Source of the DNA: Malaya genurostris
Taxonomy: Eukaryota > Arthropoda > Insecta > Diptera > Culicidae
Assembly (NCBI RefSeq): GCF_030247185.1
Contig: NC_080571.1
Location: 31,045,753 to 31,109,752 of the forward strand
Direction of reading: 5' to 3'
Length of the DNA stretch: 64,000 bases
Shown: piece by piece, positions 11,229-20,335 of the stretch
Position numbering within the stretch: the stretch's first letter is position 1
How the letters are laid out: each line of letters starts with the position of its first letter
Program-made: the position numbers and the translations under genes
The notes under the pieces: generated by a model
Databases searched by the model: none
Told to the model about the DNA's origin: nothing
The model's input: the letters and a program-made list of their open reading frames with translations, nothing else

Positions 11229-11843
11229 GTAAGCCTTTCGCTTCTGGCGTCCTGGCACACGATGGGCACTGCATGTAATTGGATCAATGAACCGATCGGA
11301 ATGTGCTGCTGCGGCTGTTTGGTGCTGACCTTTCCCAATCGAAGGAATGTTGTTGGCAGCAGCAGCAGCAGCACCTTCGTATTTCCATGTTTTGCTGTAT
11401 GTACTTTCATTCACAGGATGGAGAGAAAGAGGGACCATCGGGGAAATCATCAGACCGGGGTCATAAATCTCCCTTGCTGATGCACGCAAGAGCTGTTATG
11501 TTTTACGAGAAAATTGCAATTATTATTTTCCTTTCCGGTGTTTATGGCGGCAATTGTGGTTACCGCCGACTGGCGACGCCGGCTGATGAAGTGTTGGTGC
11601 AATTCTGAGCACCTACGTACACTGGGAGGGAGCCGATCGGTGGAAATGCCCCGTACTACATTTATTGAAGCTTTTTGTACCGAAGGACTAATCAATTCAG
11701 TTTCGAGTGGGTGCTCAAATAAAACGGAGCGTGTAATGTGTAATTTATTTAATATTATTAGAATTTGCAGTCATACTTGAGTTGCACCTAACTTGGTTCC
11801 CTCAGAACACACAAATCGTGCTTGCCGTACATTACTGTGGTTT
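11229..11843 (+). other. presumed intron, unique sequence
   Basis: Non-repetitive, moderately GC-rich sequence with a short (CAG)n run near 11358. Several overlapping ORFs of 80-110 codons occur on both strands; none continues the frame of the upstream exon. The LINE insertion begins at the end of this block. Confidence 0.4.
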
Positions 11844-11857
11844 AATTGCATTTAGTC
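11844..11857. repeat. target-site duplication, left copy
   Basis: AATTGCATTTAGTC, repeated exactly at 16523-16536 directly after the poly(A) tail of the LINE. A perfect 14-bp duplication marks both ends of the insertion; up to a few bases of the boundary are ambiguous. Confidence 0.9.
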
Positions 11858-11990
11858 AATAGTCGGTGTTGAACAGTCGTTCGCACCGCACGCGTATAGC
11901 TCTTGGCTCCTGGAATTTTTTTCTGGCTACCTAGAGTTTCATTGATTCAAGGCTTCAGTCTTTTTCAAGGCTACCTGAATCACTAACTAA

Positions 11991-12061
11991 GTGACTAAGT
12001 GATACAAAGAGTGATATTAGAGTGACTAAGTGATACAAAGAGTGATATTAGAGTGACTAAG
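11991..12061 (+). repeat. 31-bp tandem repeat in LINE 5' UTR
   Basis: A unit beginning GTGACTAAGTGATACAAAGA is present twice at an exact 31-bp period (11991 and 12022), with a third partial start at 12053. Tandem monomers in the 5' UTR are a known way for LINEs to carry promoter or regulatory sequence; any function here is inference. Confidence 0.85.
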
Positions 12062-12154
12062 AAATTAATCAGCCTTTTTTAAGGCTAGCTAGGAGTCTAA
12101 TCGAAGACTAATTTAGCCTAGTTAATTTAATTTAAAATTTCATTAATTTCAAAA

Positions 12155-13645
12155 ATGCCTGCGTCCAACCGGAAAGGCAACAAGCCTAAGGCTAAAAATA
12201 ATTCAATACGGAATAAATCACAATCCGTTATTCAACATTTTTCTAATAACATTCACGATCTTATAGAATCTGAATGTAAAAATAAAAGACAACGGACGGA
12301 TTTCCCTTCCGTTGATCCTATGCCGTCTAACAATATTTACGAGATTCTTCCTGAATCCGATTGTAGCGACATAGAAGAAAATTCTTCAAAAATTCCCAAA
12401 ATGGACGCTTGTCGTTCTGGGAAGAAACATCAATCTATGCCACCAGTGACGGTGATGATTTCCGACTTCAAAGCATTCCGTACTGAGCTTTCTACTTTTC
12501 TCCCGGAAGTAAAAGTCTCATTTCAAATCGGACGAAGAGGAGAATGTCGAGTCTTGGTGGATGGATTGGAAGATTACGAACGTCTTATTCGATATTTGTC
12601 CGAAAAACTTCATAAATTTTATTCATATGATATAAAATCAGACAGACCCTTCAAGGCTGTCTTGAAAGGATTATCAAATGATCAAAGTATAGATGAAATT
12701 AAAAATGAAATAAAAGAATTGCTTGGTTTTGCCCCTTCCCAAGTAATACTTATGAAAAAAAGAGCGAATGGTACTTCTAAACCACGCTCTGGAATTTCCC
12801 ATGAACTTTACCTAATACACTTCAATCGAAGTGATGTAAACAATTTGAAAACTTTAGAAAAAGTACGTTTCATTTCCCACATTAAAATTCATTGGGAACA
12901 TTATAAACGGCATAATCGTATTGCAAACTTAACGCAATGTCGTCGTTGCCAAGGCTTCGGCCATGGAACCAAAAATTGTCATATGGATATACGGTGTTTG
13001 AATTGTGGTAAATCGCATTCGAAAGACGTTTGTCCAATGAATGAAACCACTGATAAATTTTCATGTTCAAATTGCAATGGAAATCATAAATCCAATTATT
13101 TGAAATGTCCTGTCAGGGAAAAAATTTTAAACGCTCGTTCGCTTAGACAACAAGTCAAATCAACGACCTTAAATTTACAGAACATACCTGAAAATTCTTC
13201 TAAGGCACCTGCCAATTCGTCTTCTAACGAAAACAATTTATTGACAGGTAGATCGACCTCGTCATCATCTTCTTCTAATGTCAGTTATGCTGGTATATTA
13301 GGTAGAAATCTATCTCCTATTTCTTCTAATGTAAATAATCAAAACACAGGACCGCCTTGCAGTTCTTCTTCTAACGAAAACAATTTATTAATAGGTAGAC
13401 CGGCCAAATCATCTTCTTCTAATGGCAGTCTACCTACAAATATTCCTTCAATGCCATTCGCTTCTTTAAATGAAGTCGATTTAGGCGATATAACTGAAAA
13501 TAAAATGATCTACCTACAAGATCAACTTTTTCAAATGATCATCCAAATGAATTCGACTTCATCACTTTTTGAAGCATTTCAAATCGGATGGAAATTTGCA
13601 AATAATATTATAATGAATTTAAAATTTAACAGTGATGTTAAATAA
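12155..13645 (+). CDS. LINE ORF1, gag-like nucleic-acid-binding protein
   Basis: 496 residues from ATG 12155. The N-terminus is basic and low in complexity (KGNKPKAKNN). A central region (about residues 95-245) fits the domain that precedes the knuckles in Jockey-type ORF1 proteins. Three tandem zinc knuckles follow at about 262-322: CRRCQGFGHGTKNC (CX2CX4HX4C), then CLNCGKSHSKDVC, then CSNCNGNHKSNYLKC. The C-terminal third is Ser/Asn-rich with repeated SSSNENNLL-type segments at about 350 and 405. ORF1 proteins of this type bind LINE RNA and form ribonucleoprotein particles for target-primed reverse transcription. The gene overlaps ORF2 by 11 nt in the +1-shifted frame. AT-ending codons dominate. 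Confidence 0.9.
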   Translation: MPASNRKGNKPKAKNNSIRNKSQSVIQHFSNNIHDLIESECKNKRQRTDFPSVDPMPSNNIYEILPESDCSDIEENSSKIPKMDACRSGKKHQSMPPVTVMISDFKAFRTELSTFLPEVKVSFQIGRRGECRVLVDGLEDYERLIRYLSEKLHKFYSYDIKSDRPFKAVLKGLSNDQSIDEIKNEIKELLGFAPSQVILMKKRANGTSKPRSGISHELYLIHFNRSDVNNLKTLEKVRFISHIKIHWEHYKRHNRIANLTQCRRCQGFGHGTKNCHMDIRCLNCGKSHSKDVCPMNETTDKFSCSNCNGNHKSNYLKCPVREKILNARSLRQQVKSTTLNLQNIPENSSKAPANSSSNENNLLTGRSTSSSSSSNVSYAGILGRNLSPISSNVNNQNTGPPCSSSSNENNLLIGRPAKSSSSNGSLPTNIPSMPFASLNEVDLGDITENKMIYLQDQLFQMIIQMNSTSSLFEAFQIGWKFANNIIMNLKFNSDVK

Positions 13646-16286
13646 TTATTTGAATATTTTAAATTGGAATGCTCGATCTTTGAAATCGAGTGAAGATGAA
13701 TTTTATAATTTTCTCAAAGTTCACAAAATTCATATTGCCATTGTGACAGAAACTTTTCTTAAACCAAATGTAAAATTGAAAAGTAATCCACATTATGTGG
13801 TTCATCGATTTGACAGGTTTACTGGAATTGGTGGTGGAGTTGCCATTTTTGTCCAACGGCAAATTAAACATCGAATTTTACCTTCTTTCAATACTAAAGT
13901 TATTGAAAGCTTGGGAATCGAAGTTGAAACCATTCATGGAATTTATTTCATCGCTGGAGCATATTTGCCATTCCAATGCACCGGCGAACAATTAAATTTC
14001 TTTAAAGGCGATTTGCAAAAACTTACAAGATATCGATCGAAATTTTTCGTAATAGGGGACTTAAATGCTAAGCATGTCCAGTGGAATTGTAGGCAAAATA
14101 ACAGTAATGGTAAAATACTTCATAATCAACTCTCAGCTGGTTACTTTACAGTTCTTCATCCCAGTAATCCTACTTGTTTCTCTTCCGTGAAAAACCCGTC
14201 TACAATTGATCTGGTTCTAACAGATCAAAGTCACATTTGTAGTGAACCGATTACTCATGCTGATTTTGACTCAGATCATCTTCCTGTAACATTCAGACTT
14301 TCCAACGAAGCTATAATTAATCCAATTAGTTCTATTTTCAACTATCATAGAGCTAATTGGTTGGATTACAGATCTCACATTGAAAATCATGTGGATCATG
14401 AAACTATTTTAGAAAATTTTGCGGACATCGACACAGCAATTGATAATTTGAATCATTATATTATCGAAGCTAGAAATCTTTCAGTTCCCAAAGCTCAAAC
14501 TAAATTAAATTCTCCTATCATCGATGACAATCTTCAACTGCTCATTCGGCTGAAGAATGTTCGTCGACGACAATATCAACGTTCTCGTGATCCTGCTATG
14601 AAAAACATAGTTAAGGATTTACAAAAAGAAATTAAACATAGATTTACTCTTTTGCGAAATGAAAATTTCGCTAAAGAAGTTGAACAAATTAAACCATATT
14701 CTAAACCTTTCTGGAAACTTTCTAAGGTTCTTAAGAAACCTCAGAAACCAATTCCTGCTCTCAAGGAAGGAAATCAAATACTTCTTACAAATGGTGAAAA
14801 AGCTCAAAAGCTAGCTCAGCAGTTCGAGAGTGTCCACAATTTTAATTTAAACGTTGTGAGTCCTATTGAAAATGAAGTCTCACTGAAGTATGATCATATT
14901 TCAACCCAAGTGTTATCACACGATGACATTATTGAGACGAATTTTGATGAAATTAAATCAATTATTAGGAAACTCAAAAACATGAAGGCTCCTGGTAATG
15001 ATGGAATTTTTAATATTCTTATTAAAAATCTTCCCGATGTTGCCTTGAGACTCCTGGTTAAAATTTTCAACAAGTGTTTTTCATTAGCTTACTTCCCAAA
15101 AAGATGGAAAAACGCTAAAGTAATTCCTATCCTAAAACCTGATAAAAATCCAGCAGAAACATCAAGTTATCGCCCAATTAGCTTACTTTCTTCTATCAGT
15201 AAACTTTTTGAAAAAATTATCTTGTTAAGAATGATGACTCATATAAATGAGAATTCAATTTTTTTACCAGAGCAGTTTGGATTTCGTCATGAACATTCAA
15301 CTACTCATCAACTTGTCAGAGTAACGAACATGATAAAAACAAATAAATCTTCTGGGTTATCCACTGGAGTTGCTCTTCTAGACATAGAAAAGGCATTCGA
15401 CAGTGTTTGGCACAAAGGTTTAATAGCAAAAATGTCTGATTTCCAGTTTCCTATTTATTTGATCAAAATGATTCAAAATTATTTAACTGATCGTACTCTT
15501 CAGGTTAGCTATCAGAATTGTAAATCTGAATTGCTACCCGTACGAGCCGGTGTTCCGCAGGGTTCGAGTGTAGCTCCAATCTTGTATAATATTTTCACTT
15601 CTGATCTTCCAAATCTACCCGTTGGTTGTCAGAAATCGCTATTCTGTGACGACACAAGTCTGTTAGCCACAGGTAGAAATCTAAGAGTGATCTGCAGTCG
15701 CCTACAAAGAAGTTTAAATATTTTCAGTGATTATCTGTCAAAATGGAAAATTAAACCAAATGCAGCAAAAACGCAATTAATTATCTTTCCTCACAAGCCA
15801 AGAGCTTCTTTTCTTAAACCAAACAATAATCACATTCTCAAATTGAATGGCTTGGAATTGACATGGTCTGATCAAGCTAAATACTTAGGTTTAACGTATG
15901 ACAAAAAACTCACTTTCAAGGATCACATTGAAGGAATCCAGGCAAAGTGTAATAAATATATTAAATGTTTATATCCTCTTATAAACAGAAATTCTAAGCT
16001 CTGTCTAAAAAACAAATTGTTAATTTATAAACAAATTTTCAGACCAGCCATGCTTTATGCGGTACCAATTTGGTCAAGCTGTTGTTCCACCAGGAAGAAA
16101 ACGCTTCAAAGGATTCAGAATAAAATTCTGAAAATGATTCTGAAGCGTCCTCCCTGGTTTAGTACAAATGAGTTACACAGACTCACAAATATAGAACCAT
16201 TAGATGTAATGTCACATAATATTATAAGCAAATTCCGACAAAAATCGATGCAATCTTCAATTGAATCGATTCGCTCTCTGTATTAG
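13635..16286 (+). CDS. LINE ORF2, endonuclease-reverse transcriptase
   Basis: 883 residues from ATG 13635, inside the end of ORF1 (ATGTTAAATAA). The GTG one codon upstream is not a plausible eukaryotic start. The N-terminal apurinic/apyrimidinic-like endonuclease shows LNWNARS, IVTETFL, VIGDLNAKHVQWN (about residue 140), STIDLVLTD and DSDHLPVTF. The RT domain shows KAPGNDGI, YRPISLLSSISKLFEK, EQFGFRHEHST, ALLDIEKAFDSVWH, GVPQGSSVAPILYN and the catalytic FCDDTSLL near residue 669. A thumb-like region follows (KYLGLTYDKKLTF). It nicks target DNA and copies the element RNA at the nick. The cysteine in FCDD, where many LINEs have Ala or Val, is a lineage trait to check. There are no internal stops. 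Confidence 0.92.
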   Translation: MLNNYLNILNWNARSLKSSEDEFYNFLKVHKIHIAIVTETFLKPNVKLKSNPHYVVHRFDRFTGIGGGVAIFVQRQIKHRILPSFNTKVIESLGIEVETIHGIYFIAGAYLPFQCTGEQLNFFKGDLQKLTRYRSKFFVIGDLNAKHVQWNCRQNNSNGKILHNQLSAGYFTVLHPSNPTCFSSVKNPSTIDLVLTDQSHICSEPITHADFDSDHLPVTFRLSNEAIINPISSIFNYHRANWLDYRSHIENHVDHETILENFADIDTAIDNLNHYIIEARNLSVPKAQTKLNSPIIDDNLQLLIRLKNVRRRQYQRSRDPAMKNIVKDLQKEIKHRFTLLRNENFAKEVEQIKPYSKPFWKLSKVLKKPQKPIPALKEGNQILLTNGEKAQKLAQQFESVHNFNLNVVSPIENEVSLKYDHISTQVLSHDDIIETNFDEIKSIIRKLKNMKAPGNDGIFNILIKNLPDVALRLLVKIFNKCFSLAYFPKRWKNAKVIPILKPDKNPAETSSYRPISLLSSISKLFEKIILLRMMTHINENSIFLPEQFGFRHEHSTTHQLVRVTNMIKTNKSSGLSTGVALLDIEKAFDSVWHKGLIAKMSDFQFPIYLIKMIQNYLTDRTLQVSYQNCKSELLPVRAGVPQGSSVAPILYNIFTSDLPNLPVGCQKSLFCDDTSLLATGRNLRVICSRLQRSLNIFSDYLSKWKIKPNAAKTQLIIFPHKPRASFLKPNNNHILKLNGLELTWSDQAKYLGLTYDKKLTFKDHIEGIQAKCNKYIKCLYPLINRNSKLCLKNKLLIYKQIFRPAMLYAVPIWSSCCSTRKKTLQRIQNKILKMILKRPPWFSTNELHRLTNIEPLDVMSHNIISKFRQKSMQSSIESIRSLY

Positions 16287-16495
16287 TTAGTAAGTTAGTA
16301 TATAAGTTCCTTTTCCCCATTACACAATACAAGTAGGTTTAGAATTTTCCCTACACAAAAATCTCAGAATTGCGGAAGCAAATGATGTCTTCATGGTAAT
16401 AACCAAATCATATATATATAACAGGGCTGAAAAGTCACCACTTGTGGCTGAACACCCAATTTAAATCTTAATAATTTAATTTTAACTCATATTCC

Positions 16496-16501
16496 AATAA
16501 A
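16496..16501 (+). terminator. poly(A) signal of the LINE
   Basis: AATAAA lies 8 bases before the terminal A-run (16511-16524) that abuts the right target-site duplication. The close spacing is usual for LINE insertions, where the tail itself marks the transcript end. Confidence 0.75.
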
Positions 16502-16522
16502 TAGTTATTTAAAAAAAAAAAA

Positions 16523-16536
16523 AATTGCATTTAGTC
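16523..16536. repeat. target-site duplication, right copy
   Basis: Exact copy of 11844-11857 (AATTGCATTTAGTC). Its first two A residues overlap the poly(A) tail. Confidence 0.9.
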
Positions 16537-16757
16537 TGGCAAACAAAAGTTTTGTTATTTCGATTTCCTGGAGCCTACAATTATTTAAGGTGAGAGAGAG
16601 AGAACAAGTCTCGGTAGAATGTTATGAATAATAATAATTCAATTAAATTTAAAAGCTCTGTTTCGTACGTTGTAAAAATTTTCCATGAGTAGAAGAACTC
16701 AAAAATTTCATTTAAATTTTCTCCTGTGTATTACAGCAGGAATTCCCCGAAATACTA

Positions 16758-17913
16758 CACGGAACGACCGAAATCAGCATTTTCGCGAAAAATTTAGTTG
16801 ATTTGCTGATTTTAGTTAGTTATTTTTTGAGACAACTAAAAAAATCTTACTTTTGCTGATTTAGATTTTTGATTCTCATTCCCTTAATAATAATAAAATA
16901 TTTGTTGAAATGACTATTTTTTTTAGTTGAATTCACAAATTAAACGTACTGTCATTTCTTAGCTAAGGCACACTTCATATCCAGTCAACTAATTTTTTAG
17001 TTGAATTAAAGAAATATAATGTTGTTTTCAACCAATATGAATGGTTGAATTGGCTTCTGCAATCTGCAGCTATATGGCGCCCTGTCACCGAAACGGTAAC
17101 ACCTTAATGACTACTAGCCACTAGATGGCACACTACTGCCGAAAAAAATTCAGACGCGGTTGTCTTTTCTATATTGGCAGGTATAAATACGATGTTGTGT
17201 TGGAGAAAAAGACATAAACGAAACGTAAACATCTTTTTGAATTTTTTTCCTTCTAAATCACTGTTTCTTCATTCTCACTGAAAACTTTGAGCACTCGGAA
17301 AACAAAAACCGAATACAAATAGTACACCGGACGGCGCAGCTCGGAAGGTTTGAAGATACAAAAAAACTTCATCACAATTAAAGTGAAACATTCGAAATTC
17401 ACATCACTGCTCCGCGTAAAAACATTATTACGCACAATCGCTTCAAGTGCGCACAAATTCTGAATAAATACACTTTCCACTAACAGTTTACGTCATTTTT
17501 ACATATCGGTTTAGAAAATTATATAGGGATATATCGTAACACATGCGAAAAACATCTAAACAATTTGCGAGCAGTTTCAACAAGACTGTCCCTTTTAGCT
17601 TTTTAATGGATTGTTTTGCTTTGACACTGCTGTCCTTCAGTAATGACGGTGATAGATAAATAGAATCAAAGTTTCTGATTTTAATAACGAAATTAGTTGT
17701 CAATGAGAATTTTGTGTTGGATTGAAATATTGCTGGTTTGTGTCCAGAATATTCGCCAACTAAACACATTCTCTAAAAATAAGTTTTTTTCAGCACAGTA
17801 AATTCTACATTTTAACTAATTTTATAGTTATTTTGGAAATTTTGTTGTTAGAATCAACTAATTCAAAAACAGTAATACGAATTAGGCGCAGAGCTAATTT
17901 CGGTCGTTCCGTG
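16758..17913. mobile_element. 1.16-kb TIR element, copy A
   Basis: Bounded by CACGGAACGACCGAAAT on the left and its exact inverse at 17897-17913, with imperfect pairing continuing inward (CAGC / TAGC). It is collinear with 30270-31443; the right third is about 97% identical by eye. Subterminal AACTAA/TTAGTT words recur on both sides (for example TCAACTAATTTTTTAGTTGA near 16984) and could be transposase-binding repeats. A TA dinucleotide flanks both ends. No transposase motif is present; two minus-strand ORFs lie inside (17253-17480 and 17488-17769). The superfamily is unresolved. Confidence 0.75.
17488..17769 (-). CDS. conserved small ORF inside TIR element, unknown
   Basis: 93 codons from ATG 17769, beginning MCLVGEYSGHKP and ending NFLNRYVKMT. 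The same frame is open over the matching 282 bp of copy B (31016-31297), where the only differences I find are two silent changes, two replacements (Ser/Phe and Thr/Ala) and loss of the ATG (AAG). The peptide has a Lys-rich centre (SSVKAKQSIKKLKG) and no motif I know. It may be part of a lost transposase or another element-encoded protein, or a chance frame kept open because the copies are young. Function is not assigned. Confidence 0.3.
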   Translation of the reverse strand: MCLVGEYSGHKPAIFQSNTKFSLTTNFVIKIRNFDSIYLSPSLLKDSSVKAKQSIKKLKGTVLLKLLANCLDVFRMCYDISLYNFLNRYVKMT

Positions 17914-18489
17914 TACAATGTAAATAAGTTCGGAAAATAGTTTTGAAGATTTCTGTTGAAGAGTACTGCTACATTGATATACTACATTTGAATTTAAGTT
18001 AGTGAAAATCTTTTCAATCATATGTGAGAAAGTGAAGTGTGTTCCATTTCATCATATTTGATTATTATTGTCGGTACTTCCGGAACCGAAAGCTGGATAT
18101 TGGCATAGTGGCATTAGGTTCATTCAACCATACACTAATATTACCTACCGAATTATTTACGATTCTCTATAAAGATTTGAATTTTGGAAAAAAAATGTAC
18201 TGGTAGTTGAACTTGAATAAAATTCAGCAGATCTTTTATGGGATTATCAATAGTTGGTTTATTTGGTTACAGACTCTCATGGTCGGCAAACTAGAGAAAT
18301 TAGCTAGCAAATATAAAGAGGCAGCTTATGAACAAAGTATTTCTGAAATTGAAATTTTTATACTGAGTACCATACCTCCGAAACCAGGGGCTTGATCAGA
18401 ATGAAAATTGGGATATTCTTATGGCATCTTAAGACTTGCCATCTCCGAGAAAAGTGAGTGACATTATTATTACATTTTTGGTGTATTAT

Positions 18490-19236
18490 TATCACATTTT
18501 TTATGCATTCCGGAACCGGAAGTTGAATCCAAATGAAATTCCGGAACTTTGTATGGGACCATAAAACCTTCTGTTTGAATCTAAGTTTGTAAAAATCCGT
18601 AAAGCCATCTCCGAGAAAATTGAGTTAAATTTCTTTCACATTTTTGGTTCATATCACCATGTAATTCCGGAACCGGAAGTCGGATCCAAATTAAATTCCG
18701 GAACATTATACGAGACCATAAGACCTTGTATTTGATTCCAAGTTTGTGAAAATCGGTTTAGCCATCTCCGAGAAAAGTGAGTGACATTATTTTCACATTT
18801 TAATGCATTATTTTCACATTTTTGGTGCATATCTCCCTGTAATTCCGGAACCGGAAGTTGGCTCCAAATGAAATTCCGGAACTTTGTATAAGACCATGAA
18901 AGCTCAAAATTAAATCTAAGTTTGTGAAACTCGGTTCAACTATTTTCGAGAAAATTGAGTGACATTAATTTCACAATTTTAGTGCATATCATCCTGTAAC
19001 CGGAAGTCGGATCCAAATGAAATTCAGAAACTTTGTATGGGACCACGAGACCTTTCATTTGAATCTTACTTTGTGAGAATCGGTTCAGCCATCTCCGAGA
19101 AAAGTGAGTGACAATATTTGTCACACACACACAGACATTTGTTTCGCTCGTCGAGCTGAGTCGAATGGTCGGGCCTCCGGGCTTCGATTCAAAAGTCTGT
19201 TTTTGAAGTGATTGTATAGCCTTTCTATATGAGAAA
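18490..19236. repeat. array of ~155-180-bp CCGGAACCGGAAG repeats
   Basis: Successive units share ATTCCGGAACCGGAAG, GACCATAAGACCTT, TGAATCTAAGTTTGTG and GCCATCTCCGAGAAAA. Unit starts are near 18508, 18664, 18841 and 18997. The array ends with a GGGCCTCCGGGC hairpin region (about 19172) and the stem-loop CCTTTCT-ATATG-AGAAAGG near 19217-19235. The same family recurs at 20.6, 34.7, 37.9, 48.2, 48.8, 52.1 and 54.7 kb. A degenerate unit precedes the array at 18060-18480. Confidence 0.85.
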
Positions 19237-19769
19237 GGTAAAAATTCTAAACTGTTACAAAACTACTCCAATTGGTAGCCATTATCAGTAGACAACCAAT
19301 CAAAGCGATTACGGTTATCCTAGTTCCCGGTATCCGATTCCGGATTGACCGCAAATAGTGGTCATATATTTCAAAACGGTTCTCACGCACTTTTCTCAGC
19401 GATGCCTTAGCCGATTTTCACAAACTTGGTTTCAAATGAAAGGTCTTGTGGTTCCATACGAAGTTCCTGAATTTCATCCGGTTCCAGAACTACTGGAAAT
19501 TAAACTGACCTCAAAACTTCTTTAGTCTGTAGTCATTGTCATTGCCGATTTCGGCCAAACAAACCAACTGAAGATAGTAGTCATTTACACAAAAATGATG
19601 GCCATACGAACATTTTTGATGGTCATACGAACTGACTTCGAATACACCTGTTCTCGGTTTCCAGTCCCGGATGTACCTACAATAGAGGAACTCACTGCTT
19701 TATTCTGTTGGTTATAAAGGGTAGATGAGATCTTTATTGAAACCGATAGAGCGATAGATATAATTCAAT

Positions 19770-20335
19770 GTTTGAAGATGATTTCATGCACAAGGTCCGA
19801 TTTTGGCACACTCTCTTCAACATATCGGCCAGTATCTTACAAATAAATGATTCAATATTGGCTTCCAGTGCGTCAATACTGGTTTATTCTTGTAGACATG
19901 AGCTTTAACATGGCCCCACAAGAAATAGTCCAAAAGCGTTAAATCACACGATCTAGGCGGCCAATTGACGGGCCCAAAATTGTTAGATAAACTGTTCACT
20001 GTAGGCGGCTCTTAATTTGATCATTGTTTCGCGTGCCGTGTGGGATGTGGCACCGTCTTGTTGAAACCACAATCATCACACCTCAATCATCACACGCTAG
20101 CGCTTGCCATTCACAGTAACGTTCCACCCATCGTCGTCTTTGGAGAAGTACGGCCCATTGATGCCACCGGTCCATAATCCACACCAAACAGTGACTTTGT
20201 TGGGATGCATTGGTAGCTCTTGCAATGCTTCTGGCTGGTCTTCACATCAGATGCGGCCATTGGGCTTGTTGGCCTTCTGTTCAATCAAAAATGAGCTTCG
20301 TCGCTGAACACAACTTTGCCAGCGCCCTGATTAAA
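19770..20335 (-). pseudogene. degenerate DD41D Tc1/mariner transposase
   Basis: Broken minus-strand fragments match the transposase at 35815-36525. In order they show FNQKANKPNG-like sequence after the first-Asp region (near 20280), LPMHPNKVTVWCG (near 20200), a YFSKDD..VTVNG segment (20110-20150), VVSTRRCHIPHG (near 20050), GPVNWPPRSCDL.LLDYFLWG (19910-19975) and a C-terminus ending HEIIFKH near 19778. Several frame changes and stops separate them. The second Asp region is damaged. Clearly dead; terminal repeats were not resolved. Confidence 0.75.

Larger units (their letters stand above)
11858..16522 (+). mobile_element. full-length Juan-like non-LTR retrotransposon (Jockey clade)
   Basis: A complete LINE insertion of about 4.67 kb: 5' UTR (11858-12154), ORF1 for a gag-like zinc-knuckle protein, ORF2 with endonuclease and reverse transcriptase but no RNase H, a 3' UTR with AATAAA, and an A-rich tail. 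It is flanked by a perfect 14-bp target-site duplication. The two ORFs overlap by 11 nt, as in other two-ORF Jockey-clade elements. Both frames are uninterrupted, so the copy is young and possibly retrotransposition-competent. Assignment to the Juan lineage of mosquitoes rests on recall of ORF1/ORF2 character; membership of the Jockey clade is firmer. Confidence 0.9.

Noticed and set aside
19172..19236. Helitron 3' end (hairpin followed by CTRR)
   Set aside because: CTAA follows the hairpin at this locus only; the other copies lack CTRR and instead have an inverted GCCTTTCTCATAT at the far end.
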